Part shown: piece after piece, positions 25,107-32,900 of the stretch | Numbering within the stretch: position 1 is the stretch's first letter | Layout: every line of letters starts with the position of its first letter | From: Microbacterium sp. Root553 | GTDB lineage: Bacteria; Actinomycetota; Actinomycetes; Actinomycetales; Microbacteriaceae | NCBI RefSeq assembly: GCF_001426995.1 | Contig: NZ_LMFY01000001.1 | Location: 828,712 to 892,711, forward strand | Direction: 5' to 3' | DNA length: 64,000 nucleotides | The notes under the pieces: model-generated | Database searches by the model: none | Seen by the model: only the letters and a program-made list of their open reading frames with translations | What the model was told of the DNA's origin: nothing | Program-made: the position numbers and the translations under genes

Positions 25107-25793
25107 TCAACGCGGGACGTCACTGGCGGACACAGTCGCGGCCACCGCCACGATGTGACCGCCCTTGCGCTCGACCCGTCGCACAGCCGAGGGCTCGAGC
25201 GCGTCGCGCTCGAGCATCCGCCACGGCCGGGCGGAGATGTCGGCTCCGCCCGTCGCGCAGGCGAGGCGGGCGAGCGGCGAAAGCACCCGCCAGAAGCCGT
25301 GCGGCGGCTGCATGTCGACGATGCACACGCGCGCGCCGGGGCGCAGAGTCGCCAGGGCGCGCCGCCAGGCCTCCTCACGTTTCCCGATCACGCTGAGGGC
25401 ATAGGTCGCGAAAAGGGCGTCTGCACGGTCGTCGCCACCGCCGTGCAGCTCGGCCACGGCCCGGGCCACCGTCTCCGGTCGAAGCTCGGCAGCATCCGTG
25501 CGGATCAGGCGGACCCTGTCACCCCACCCCTCGTGGTCGACTCGTCGCTGCGCCACGGCCAGCATCTCGGGACTGCGGTCGACGCCGATCACGACCCCCG
25601 ACGGCGCCGTCGCCTCGAGGAGCAGCGCGAAGTTCAGTCCGGTCCCGCACCCCAGGTCGACGACGGAATCCCCGGGGCTCAGGTCGAGCAGCGCGATCCC
25701 CGCCTGTCGACCCGCCCGATAGACCGGCCGCTCGCCCGAGAGCACGTCGTACCAGCGCGCGCCCGCGCCGTATCGCCGCATCAGTGCCGCCAT
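25107..25793 (-). CDS. Class I SAM-dependent methyltransferase
   Basis: The 228-residue protein has motif I VVDLGCGTGLNFALL, acidic GVDRSPEML at the end of beta 2, and a UbiE-like layout with RPGARVCIVDMQPPHGFW in motif III. The start at 25793 follows GGGAGGG; longer in-frame starts overlap the divergent oxidoreductase gene. Substrate unknown; lipids or quinones are possible given the phosphatidyltransferase nearby. It is divergent, 38 bases away, from the FAD enzyme and probably belongs to the same locus. Confidence 0.88.
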   Translation of the reverse strand: MAALMRRYGAGARWYDVLSGERPVYRAGRQAGIALLDLSPGDSVVDLGCGTGLNFALLLEATAPSGVVIGVDRSPEMLAVAQRRVDHEGWGDRVRLIRTDAAELRPETVARAVAELHGGGDDRADALFATYALSVIGKREEAWRRALATLRPGARVCIVDMQPPHGFWRVLSPLARLACATGGADISARPWRMLERDALEPSAVRRVERKGGHIVAVAATVSASDVPR

Positions 25794-25831
25794 CCGCCCT
25801 CCCGCTTCCGGGTCCACTCTAGGCTTCAGGA

Positions 25832-27322
25832 ATGAGCACTCCTTCTCGCAGACCGGCACGCGCACTGACCGCGCGCGAAGCGGCAGGACGTACGTGGGAC
25901 CTGGTCGTCATCGGCGCGGGCAGCGCCGGGCTCGTCGGTTCACGAACGGCTGCCGCCCTCGGCGCACGCGTACTGCTGATCGAGGCGCACCGGTTCGGAG
26001 GCGAATGCCTGCACACCGGCTGCGTGCCGTCGAAGGCTCTGATCGCCTCAGCCGCTGCCGCGCACGCCGCGCGCAGCAGTGCGGAGCTGGGTGTGACCGT
26101 GGGGGAGGTGCACGTCGACTTCCCCGCCGTGATGCAGCACGTGCACTCCGCGATCCATGACATAGAGCCGGTCGACTCCCCTGAGACTCTCAACCGAGAC
26201 GGCATCCACACGCTCACCGGTCGCGCGCGGTTCGACGGTCCTCGCTCCGTCGTGGTCGACGGCGCGCGCATCGCGTTCCGTGACGCGCTCATCGCCGCGG
26301 GGAGTTCGCCGGTGCGCACGTCGGTCGAGGGCGAGGCATCGATCGACGTCCTCACGAACGAGACCTTCTGGGATCTGGATGCGCTGCCGGCACGCCTGCT
26401 CGTGCAGGGCGGTGGCGCGATCGGCTGCGAGATCGCACAGGCGATGGCGCGACTGGGCAGTCAGGTCACGCTGATCCACCGAGGCGATCGGGTGCTGCCG
26501 AAGGAGGATCCCGCGGCGAGCGCCGTCGTCCTCGCAGCTCTCCGTGCAGACGGCGTCGACGTGCGCCTCGGCACGACCGTGCGCTCTTTCGACTCCTCCC
26601 GATCCGACGACGCTCCGTCACCGTCAGGCACCGCCCAGTTGAGCGACGGCACGACGGTCGTGTTCGATCGCGGACTCGCGGCGCTGGGACGCCGGGTCGA
26701 GGTCTCCGACCTCGGGCTGCCGGCAGCCGGTGTGCGCCTCGATCGCCGAGGAGCGGTCGACGTCGACGCCTCGCTGCGCACGTCGAACCCGCGCATCCGT
26801 GCCGCCGGTGACGTCACCCCGCTGCCGCGATTCACGCACACGGCCGGCATGTACGGCAGCGTCGCCGCGACGAACGCCGTGCTCGGGCTCTCCCGCAGGA
26901 TCGACACCGACGTCGTGCCACGCATCACCTTCACCGCCCCCGAGGTCGGAGCCGTCGGCGTCTCACCCGCCGATGCGTCGGCACGCGGGATGAGAGTGGT
27001 CGTGCAGCATCACTCGCACCTCGATCGGGCGATCGCCGACGGGCACACCGACGGCTTCACCAGCATCGTGGTCGATCGGCGGGGCAGGGTCACCGGCGCC
27101 GTCATCGTCGGCCCGCGGGCCGGAGAGTCGCTCGCCGAGTACACCACCGCGGTCAAGGCCGGAATGAGCGTGCGCACGCTCGCGACGACGATGCATGCGT
27201 ATCCCAGCTACTCGGATGCCGGGTGGAACGCTGTCGTGAAGGAGGCGCAGCGTGGTCTCCGCGGCGGGGCGGTCGGGTTCGGGATCGGACTCCTGTCCCG
27301 GCTCCATCGCCGCAGGCGCTGA
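25832..27322 (+). CDS. FAD-dependent pyridine nucleotide-disulfide oxidoreductase (MerA/Lpd-like)
   Basis: The 496-residue flavoprotein shows the N-terminal FAD site VIGAGSAGLVGSRTA, the redox-active disulfide CLHTGCVPSK, the NAD(P) site VQGGGAIGCEIAQAMA, AAGDVTPL, and a C-terminal dimer domain ending in MHAYPSYSDAGW. It resembles mercuric reductase-like proteins but lacks the vicinal C-terminal Cys pair and any metal-binding N-terminal domain, so it is not a mercuric reductase. Relatives are often beside or fused to TVP38 proteins, as here. Confidence 0.9.
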   Translation: MSTPSRRPARALTAREAAGRTWDLVVIGAGSAGLVGSRTAAALGARVLLIEAHRFGGECLHTGCVPSKALIASAAAAHAARSSAELGVTVGEVHVDFPAVMQHVHSAIHDIEPVDSPETLNRDGIHTLTGRARFDGPRSVVVDGARIAFRDALIAAGSSPVRTSVEGEASIDVLTNETFWDLDALPARLLVQGGGAIGCEIAQAMARLGSQVTLIHRGDRVLPKEDPAASAVVLAALRADGVDVRLGTTVRSFDSSRSDDAPSPSGTAQLSDGTTVVFDRGLAALGRRVEVSDLGLPAAGVRLDRRGAVDVDASLRTSNPRIRAAGDVTPLPRFTHTAGMYGSVAATNAVLGLSRRIDTDVVPRITFTAPEVGAVGVSPADASARGMRVVVQHHSHLDRAIADGHTDGFTSIVVDRRGRVTGAVIVGPRAGESLAEYTTAVKAGMSVRTLATTMHAYPSYSDAGWNAVVKEAQRGLRGGAVGFGIGLLSRLHRRRR

Positions 27323-27345
27323 GGGCCGACCTCGCGGCTCAGCGC
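27316..27345. terminator. Short hairpin across convergent stop codons
   Basis: GCGCTGAG and CTCAGCGC form an 8-bp stem with a 14-base loop spanning the stops of the FAD enzyme and the phosphatidyltransferase gene. It may act as a weak bidirectional terminator. Confidence 0.4.
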
Positions 27346-27980
27346 AGGCTGCGGTAGCCGACGACGATGCGCTGCACGGCGCTCACCGCGACGAAGAGCG
27401 ACCAGACGAGCGCGATCTGCCACGCCCAGAACGGCAGGATGAGCCAGAGCGCGTGCACCGCGATAGTCTCGGTGCCCTCGGCGATCCGGCCGAGGAAGGA
27501 AAGAGATCGCCCGTCGTCGATCGTGCGCCCTGTGCGCTCGGCGATCGAGGAGAACGCCAGGAATGCCGTGCCGTTCACGTAGTAGACGAGGAGCACGACG
27601 AGGAACGGCCACCAGGGAGCCCCGAACTGCGTCGTGGATCCGAAGGCGACGCCGACGACCGTGGCGCCGTAGACGACGAAGTCGGCGGTGATGTCGAGGA
27701 ATCCGCCCGCGTGGGAGGGCGCGGAGTCCTTCCCCTCCGATTCGGCGCGCCGTCGGCGACGTCGGGCGAGGGTCCCGTCGAGCCCGTCGGCGACACGCGA
27801 CACCAGCCACAGCACGAGAGCGACGCCCCACAACTGGAATCCGGCAGTGACGGCGGAGGCGACACCGAGCACGAGCCCGAGCACGGTCAGCCGATCGGGA
27901 GTGATCCCCGGTCGATCCAGGGCCGCCGCCGTCGCCTCGAGCGGTCGGGCGAGCACGGCCCGCAGAGAACGGTCAAGCAT
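27339..27980 (-). CDS. ynjF: YnjF-like CDP-alcohol phosphatidyltransferase
   Basis: The 213-residue membrane protein carries the CDP-alcohol phosphatidyltransferase motif: Asp65, Asp68-Gly69, Ala72-Arg73, Gly92, Asp96 and Asp100. It would join a CDP-diacylglycerol or CDP-alcohol to an acceptor. LDRPGITPDRLTVLGLVLGV and AGGFLDITADF closely resemble E. coli YnjF as I recall it. The spacing between Ala-Arg and Gly is about ten residues longer than the family norm because of an Arg- and Ser-rich insertion (74-91). It overlaps the TVP38 gene by eight bases. Confidence 0.85.
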   Translation of the reverse strand: MLDRSLRAVLARPLEATAAALDRPGITPDRLTVLGLVLGVASAVTAGFQLWGVALVLWLVSRVADGLDGTLARRRRRRAESEGKDSAPSHAGGFLDITADFVVYGATVVGVAFGSTTQFGAPWWPFLVVLLVYYVNGTAFLAFSSIAERTGRTIDDGRSLSFLGRIAEGTETIAVHALWLILPFWAWQIALVWSLFVAVSAVQRIVVGYRSLR

Positions 27981-28704
27981 CGTGCCCGCTGTCTGTCATC
28001 TGCGACGGCGACGGCATCGGTGAAGGGCCGTCGCCGTGGCGGCGTCGCAGGATCGCGGCCGTCACGACACCGCCGAGGATGAGCGTCCCCAGCACGGCCA
28101 CCGCCACCCAGAAGGGCGGCCCGAGTTCGAGCCCGAACGCACCGAGCGCCACGTACGCGGCGGACCCCGGCAGGATGCCGACGGCCGTGCCCAGCGCGTA
28201 GTCGCGGCGTCGCACCGCTGTCAGGCCCGCGCCGTAGTTGATGAGCGTGAACGGGATGATCGGCACCAGCCGCGCTCCGAGCACGGCGAGGAATCCACGG
28301 TGCGCCAGGGCCGCGTCGAGGCGCGCGACCCGCGCGCCGGTGAGCCGTTCGACGGCTTCCCTGCCGAGAGCTCGACCGATCACGAATGACGCGGCGGCGC
28401 CCAGAAGGGCTCCGACGTAGACGAGCACCAGAGCGAGCCAGAAGCCCCACACGAGCCCTGCCGCGATGGTGAGCAGATTCTTGGGCACCGGTGTCAGCGT
28501 GAGCGCGGCATACCCCATCACGAAGAGCAGCGCGCCACCCGGTCCGAGACCTGCAGCCCAGTCTCTGACCACGTCGATGTCGCTCGGAGCGAAGAAGAAC
28601 CCAACCGTTCCGACGACGGCGACGAACAGGAGGAGAAGCAGCAGGCGGACGATCGCCGACCGCTTCGAGGGGGCGTCTCTGACACGCGAATCACCTGCGT
28701 CCAC
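27973..28704 (-). CDS. TVP38/TMEM64 (VTT-domain) membrane protein, YdjZ/YdjX-like
   Basis: The 243-residue protein has about six membrane helices and the VTT/SNARE-associated core: GYAALTLTPVPKNLLTIAAG, WGFWLALVLVYVGALLGA, SFVIGRALGRE and LVPIIPFTLINYGAGL. Members are integral membrane proteins related to DedA, some with lipid scramblase activity. The start is GTG 28704. It is co-transcribed with the YnjF-like gene and divergent from the YnjB-like gene, the gene company seen in E. coli ydjXYZ-ynjABCDEF. Confidence 0.88.
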   Translation of the reverse strand: MDAGDSRVRDAPSKRSAIVRLLLLLLFVAVVGTVGFFFAPSDIDVVRDWAAGLGPGGALLFVMGYAALTLTPVPKNLLTIAAGLVWGFWLALVLVYVGALLGAAASFVIGRALGREAVERLTGARVARLDAALAHRGFLAVLGARLVPIIPFTLINYGAGLTAVRRRDYALGTAVGILPGSAAYVALGAFGLELGPPFWVAVAVLGTLILGGVVTAAILRRRHGDGPSPMPSPSQMTDSGHDA

Positions 28705-28777
28705 AGCATCCTCCCCGACTCCTATACCCTAGTGCGGCGCGACGAGGCCCACACCGATTCCGAAGCGAGGACCCCCG

Positions 28778-30019
28778 ATGAGCAGCACCCCACGACGGTA
28801 TCGGAGGAGTGCGGCTCTCGCCCTCGCGGTGCCGCTGATCGCCCTCACCGCCTGCGCGGCCCCCGAGAGCAGTGCATCGACGGCCTACGAGGACTGGGAC
28901 GCGGTGCTCGAGGATGCCGAGGGGCAGACCGTGCAGCTGTGGATGTACGGCGGCGACGATCAGGGCAACGCCTACGTCGACGACATCCTCGCCCCGGCCG
29001 TGGCGGAATACGGAGTGACGCTGGAGCGTGTACCCGTCACCGATACGGCGGATGCGCTGAACCGCGTGTTCACCGAGATCCAGGCCGGCCGCGATGACGG
29101 CACGGTCGACCTCATCTGGGTCAACGGCGACAACTTCCGCACCGGCAAAGAGGCCGATGCCTGGCTGTGCGGCTGGACCGATCTGCTGCCGTCGATGGCG
29201 GCCACCGACCCCGACGACCCGCTGCTGCAGTCCGACTTCGGCACTCCCGTCGACGGCTGCGAGGCTCCGTGGCAGAAGGCGCAGTTCACGCTCGCCTACA
29301 ACGCCGAGGCGATCCCGAATCCGCCCACCACCCTCGCGGGAGTGCTCGACTGGGCCGAGGCCAACCCCGGACGCTTCACCTACCCGGCCCCGCCGGACTT
29401 CACCGGTTCGGTGTTCGTGCGCGAGGTGCTGGCGAGCGTCTCGGGCGGCGCCGATGAGGTGCCTGCCGCGTATTCCGACGAGGCGTTCGACGAGCTGAGC
29501 CCTGCTCTCTACGATCGGCTGAGCGAACTCGCCCCGAGCCTGTGGCGCGGGGGCGACACGTATCCTGCGAACGAGGCCGAGCTGGGCCAGCTCTTCGCCG
29601 ACCGCCAGATCGACATCACGATGACCTACGGCCCGGCGACCCTCACGGATCTCGTCGCCGACGGCACGTACCCGCCCGAGACGACCGTGCTGCCCCTCGA
29701 AGACGGCACGGTGGGCAACGCGAGCTTCCTCGGCCTGCCGGCGAACTCCGACTCGGTGGCGGGTGCCATGGTCGTCGCGAACGTCGCCCTCTCGGTCGAG
29801 CAGCAGGTCGCGAAGGCGCAGCCCGACGTCTGGGGTCAGTTCACGGTCCTCGACATCGAGAGCCTCTCGGACGCCGACCGGGAGCTGTTCGACACCCTCC
29901 CCGAGTCGCCCGTCGTTCCCGGCTACGAGGTGCTGTCCGAGAACGCTCATGGCGAGCTCGCCGCGGAATGGGTCCCCGCCCTCGACGAGGGCTGGCGCAC
30001 GGGCGTGCTGGACCGATGA
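28778..30019 (+). CDS. ynjB: YnjB-like ABC transporter substrate-binding lipoprotein
   Basis: The 413-residue protein has a lipoprotein signal with the lipobox LTAC near residue 25, then a type II periplasmic-binding fold. QLWMYGGDDQGNAYVDDIL, VDLIWVNGDNFRTGKEADAW and ITMTYGPATLTDLVADG match the YnjB group of uncharacterised binding proteins (family of thiamine/spermidine/iron binders). It should be anchored outside the membrane and deliver an unknown ligand to the permeases that follow. Its stop overlaps the first permease start (ATGA). Confidence 0.9.
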   Translation: MSSTPRRYRRSAALALAVPLIALTACAAPESSASTAYEDWDAVLEDAEGQTVQLWMYGGDDQGNAYVDDILAPAVAEYGVTLERVPVTDTADALNRVFTEIQAGRDDGTVDLIWVNGDNFRTGKEADAWLCGWTDLLPSMAATDPDDPLLQSDFGTPVDGCEAPWQKAQFTLAYNAEAIPNPPTTLAGVLDWAEANPGRFTYPAPPDFTGSVFVREVLASVSGGADEVPAAYSDEAFDELSPALYDRLSELAPSLWRGGDTYPANEAELGQLFADRQIDITMTYGPATLTDLVADGTYPPETTVLPLEDGTVGNASFLGLPANSDSVAGAMVVANVALSVEQQVAKAQPDVWGQFTVLDIESLSDADRELFDTLPESPVVPGYEVLSENAHGELAAEWVPALDEGWRTGVLDR

Positions 30020-30891
30020 GCTTCGCGCCGGTGGCGCGCCGACAGGGGAGCGCCGGTCAGCTCCTCCGCGGCGCGATGCTGGTGCTTCCTGCTGCCCTCG
30101 TGACGCTGCTCGTCGTCGGCGGCGGCATCGGCGCGACGCTGTTGCAGGCTCTGGGCCTCATGCCCATCGCCGGCCCGGTGACGCCGGGGGTCGATGCATT
30201 CCTCGCGCATCCGGACGACCTCGCCGCCGCGACCGGTGTCTCGATCGCTGTTGCGACGGTGTCGACCGTCATCGCGGTCATCGTCGGCACTGCGGCCGCG
30301 GTCGTGATCGCCTCCGGGCGCGCGGGAAGCCGCCTGCTCGCCGCCCTCGGCGCGACGACCGTGACCGTGCCCCACCTGGTCGGCGCTGCGACGATCGGAC
30401 TGCTGCTCTCCGACGCCGGCGTCCTCCCCCGGCTGCTCGGCATCCCGCCCGAGTCATGGGCTCCCTGGGTGGGCGGCCCCCTGTGGGCTGCAGCGATCGC
30501 GGAGTTCGCGTGGAAGGAGTCCGCCTTCGTCGCGCTCGTGGTGACCGGCACACTCGCCACCAGGATCGCGACCTACGACGAGACCGCCGCGCTGCTCGGC
30601 GCCGGTCGGTGGCGGCGTTTCCGTCACGTGCTGCTTCCCCTGACCGCGCCGACCATCGTCATCTGCGCGGCGATCAGCTTCGTCTACGCCCTCGGCTCCT
30701 ACGAGGTGTCCTGGCTGCTCGGCCGCACCTACCCCGAACCGCTGCCCGTGCTGGCCGTGCGGCTGTTCCAAGGCGTCTCGCTCTCCTCCCGTCCGGAAGC
30801 GGCCGCCGTCGCCCTCGTCACCTGCGCGATCGCCCTGGTGGCGGTGGCCGGCACATTCGCCGCGCTTCGGCGCACGGCGGTCTGGCGGTGA
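30016..30891 (+). CDS. ABC transporter permease, YnjC N-half-like
   Basis: The 291-residue protein has six predicted membrane helices and a binding-protein-dependent transport EAA loop (DETAALLGAGRWRRFRHVLLP). ATG 30016 overlaps the ynjB stop by four bases. In E. coli the two permease halves are fused in YnjC; here they are separate genes, this being the first. Confidence 0.9.
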   Translation: MSFAPVARRQGSAGQLLRGAMLVLPAALVTLLVVGGGIGATLLQALGLMPIAGPVTPGVDAFLAHPDDLAAATGVSIAVATVSTVIAVIVGTAAAVVIASGRAGSRLLAALGATTVTVPHLVGAATIGLLLSDAGVLPRLLGIPPESWAPWVGGPLWAAAIAEFAWKESAFVALVVTGTLATRIATYDETAALLGAGRWRRFRHVLLPLTAPTIVICAAISFVYALGSYEVSWLLGRTYPEPLPVLAVRLFQGVSLSSRPEAAAVALVTCAIALVAVAGTFAALRRTAVWR

Positions 30892-30895
30892 TCCC

Positions 30896-31789
30896 GTGAC
30901 CTCGAGCACCCTCACGACGCCACGCGGCCCCGGCCGCATCGTCCGCCTCGCTGTCACCGCGCTGCTGGTGGTCTGGTTCGCCCTGCCGTTCCTTCCCCTG
31001 GTGCTGTGGGCGTTCGCCGACGGCTGGTCGTTCCCGTCGCCCCTGCCCACAGCCTGGGGAGTCCAGGGCATCCAGGATGCGCTGGGCTTCGGCCTGCTTC
31101 CGGGATTCGCCAGGTCCGTGCTGCTCGGGCTGGTCGTCGCCGCGATCGCCACACCGCTGGGCGCCCTCGCCGCGCGGGCGCTGACGTTCGGCACCGTCCC
31201 CTTCCCCCGCACGTTTTCGGCACTGTTGCTGGCGCCCATCGCGCTGCCGCCGTTCGCCGCCGTCCTCGGAGTCAACGTCCTGCTGTTGAGGGCGTACATC
31301 CCTCCGGCCATCGGCGTGGTCGTGGTGCTCGTCGTCCTGGCCCTGCCCTACACGACGTTCGTGATGCGCACCGCGTACGGAGGCTACGACCTCTCGTACG
31401 AGGAGGAGGCACGACTGCTCGGCGCCGCCCCCGCGCAGGTGCTGCGCCGCGTGCATCTGCCGATGATCGCCCCCGCGCTGGCACGGGCCGCGTTCCTGGC
31501 ATTCCTGGTCGCGTGGAGCGATTACATCGTCACCGTCATCGTGGGAGGCGGCGAACTCGTCACCCTGCCACTGATCGTGGCGGGAGCCGCCGCCGGACTC
31601 GGCAACGATGCCGCCGTCGCCGTCATGTCGCTCGGGGCGGTCATCCCCCCGGTGCTGCTGCTCCTCGCCGTGCTGGCGGTGGGCGGATCCGGTCGCGCGA
31701 CCGGAAAGCGACGCCCCTCATCCGCTCTCCCGAACACGATCTCTGCCGCCCCGTCTGCCCACCCCACGACATCAGGAGCATCCGCGTGA
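30896..31789 (+). CDS. ABC transporter permease, YnjC C-half-like
   Basis: The 297-residue inner-membrane protein has six helices and the EAA loop SYEEEARLLGAAPAQVLRRV. GTG 30896 lies four bases after the stop of the first permease. It should form the heterodimeric channel with that protein. Its 3' end overlaps the ATPase start by four bases (GTGA). Confidence 0.9.
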   Translation: MTSSTLTTPRGPGRIVRLAVTALLVVWFALPFLPLVLWAFADGWSFPSPLPTAWGVQGIQDALGFGLLPGFARSVLLGLVVAAIATPLGALAARALTFGTVPFPRTFSALLLAPIALPPFAAVLGVNVLLLRAYIPPAIGVVVVLVVLALPYTTFVMRTAYGGYDLSYEEEARLLGAAPAQVLRRVHLPMIAPALARAAFLAFLVAWSDYIVTVIVGGGELVTLPLIVAGAAAGLGNDAAVAVMSLGAVIPPVLLLLAVLAVGGSGRATGKRRPSSALPNTISAAPSAHPTTSGASA

Positions 31790-32832
31790 GCGCCGACCTC
31801 GTCCTCGACGGACTCGACAAGAGATTCCCCGGCTCGCCGACGCCGGCGCTGCAGACGTTCTCCCTCACGGTGGCCGCCGGCTCCTGCACGGCCGTGCTCG
31901 GCCCCAGCGGCTCGGGCAAGAGCACCCTGCTGCGGGTCATCGCCGGGCTGGAGGAACCGGATGCCGGCACGGTGCGCATCGGCGGGACGGATGTCGCCGG
32001 CGTCGCCGCCGAACACCGCGGAATCGGAATGGTGTTCCAACGCTCGCTGCTGTTCCCGCACCTCACGGTCCTCGACAACGTCGCGTTCTCCGACCGCGTC
32101 TCGGGCATGAACCGCAGGGCCGCGCGATCCCGTGCCGCGGAGTACCTCGAGATGGTGCAGTTGCAGGGATTCGGCGACCGCAGGGTCGGGGAGCTGTCGG
32201 GGGGTCAGGAGCAGCGGGTCGCGATCGCTCGGGCTCTCGCAGCAGAACCGGCGGTGCTGCTTCTCGATGAGCCGTTCAGCGCGCTCGATCCCGCCCTTCG
32301 CAGCGACATGCACGACCTGCTCGAGGCGGTACGCCGTGAGGTCTCGCCCACCATCGTGCTCGTCACGCACGATCGCGACGAGGCGGCGCGAGCGTCAGAC
32401 CGCATCGCTCTGCTCGAGCGTGGCGTTCTTCTGCACGAGGGCACCGTGCTCGACGCGTACCGCCGCCCGCAGAACCTGCGGGCGGCGCAGCTGATGGGAG
32501 GCCGCAACGAGGTCACCGGTGAAGTTCGTGACGGCCACCATCACAGTGCGCTCGGAGCGGTGCCGGTGCCACCTGAGACGCCGACAGGTGTCGGAACACT
32601 CGTGATCCGGCAGGAGGACGTGGCCGTGCTCGACGACGATGAGCGGGCGGCGCCGTCGGGCGCGATCCCGGGCGTCGTGGAGTCGGTGCGGGTGACAGGT
32701 GCGCGCTCCGAGATCGCGGTTCGCTGCGGCGACGTGCTGCTGCACGCCGAGGCGCCGCCGACACAGCGGTGCCCGCTCGGCGGCAGGCTCCTGCTGATGC
32801 TGCCGACTGCCGCCGTGCACGTCGTCGCCTGA
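31786..32832 (+). CDS. ABC transporter ATP-binding protein, YnjD-like
   Basis: The 348-residue ATPase has Walker A GPSGSGKST, Q-loop FQRSLLFP, signature LSGGQEQRVAIARAL, Walker B VLLLDEPFSAL and the H-loop THD. Residues 240-348 are a TOBE-like C-terminal domain, longer than E. coli YnjD (about 217 residues). It powers the YnjB-type importer and is the last gene of the four-gene operon. Confidence 0.92.
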   Translation: MSADLVLDGLDKRFPGSPTPALQTFSLTVAAGSCTAVLGPSGSGKSTLLRVIAGLEEPDAGTVRIGGTDVAGVAAEHRGIGMVFQRSLLFPHLTVLDNVAFSDRVSGMNRRAARSRAAEYLEMVQLQGFGDRRVGELSGGQEQRVAIARALAAEPAVLLLDEPFSALDPALRSDMHDLLEAVRREVSPTIVLVTHDRDEAARASDRIALLERGVLLHEGTVLDAYRRPQNLRAAQLMGGRNEVTGEVRDGHHHSALGAVPVPPETPTGVGTLVIRQEDVAVLDDDERAAPSGAIPGVVESVRVTGARSEIAVRCGDVLLHAEAPPTQRCPLGGRLLLMLPTAAVHVVA

Positions 32833-32900
32833 TCCCGCGGGCCGAGTCAGGGGCCGTCGCGCCCGAGGCAGGGGCCGTCGCGGCGCCCCCCGCGGATCAG
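32830..32900. terminator. Imperfect hairpin with internal direct repeat
   Basis: CTGATCCCGCGGG and CCCCGCGGATCAG pair with one gap across the space between convergent genes. The loop holds CAGGGGCCGTCGCG twice (32848-32861 and 32869-32882). It may terminate both transcripts. Confidence 0.45.

Noticed and set aside
25832..27322. Mercuric reductase
   Set aside because: The C-terminal vicinal Cys pair and N-terminal metal domain are missing and no mer genes are near.
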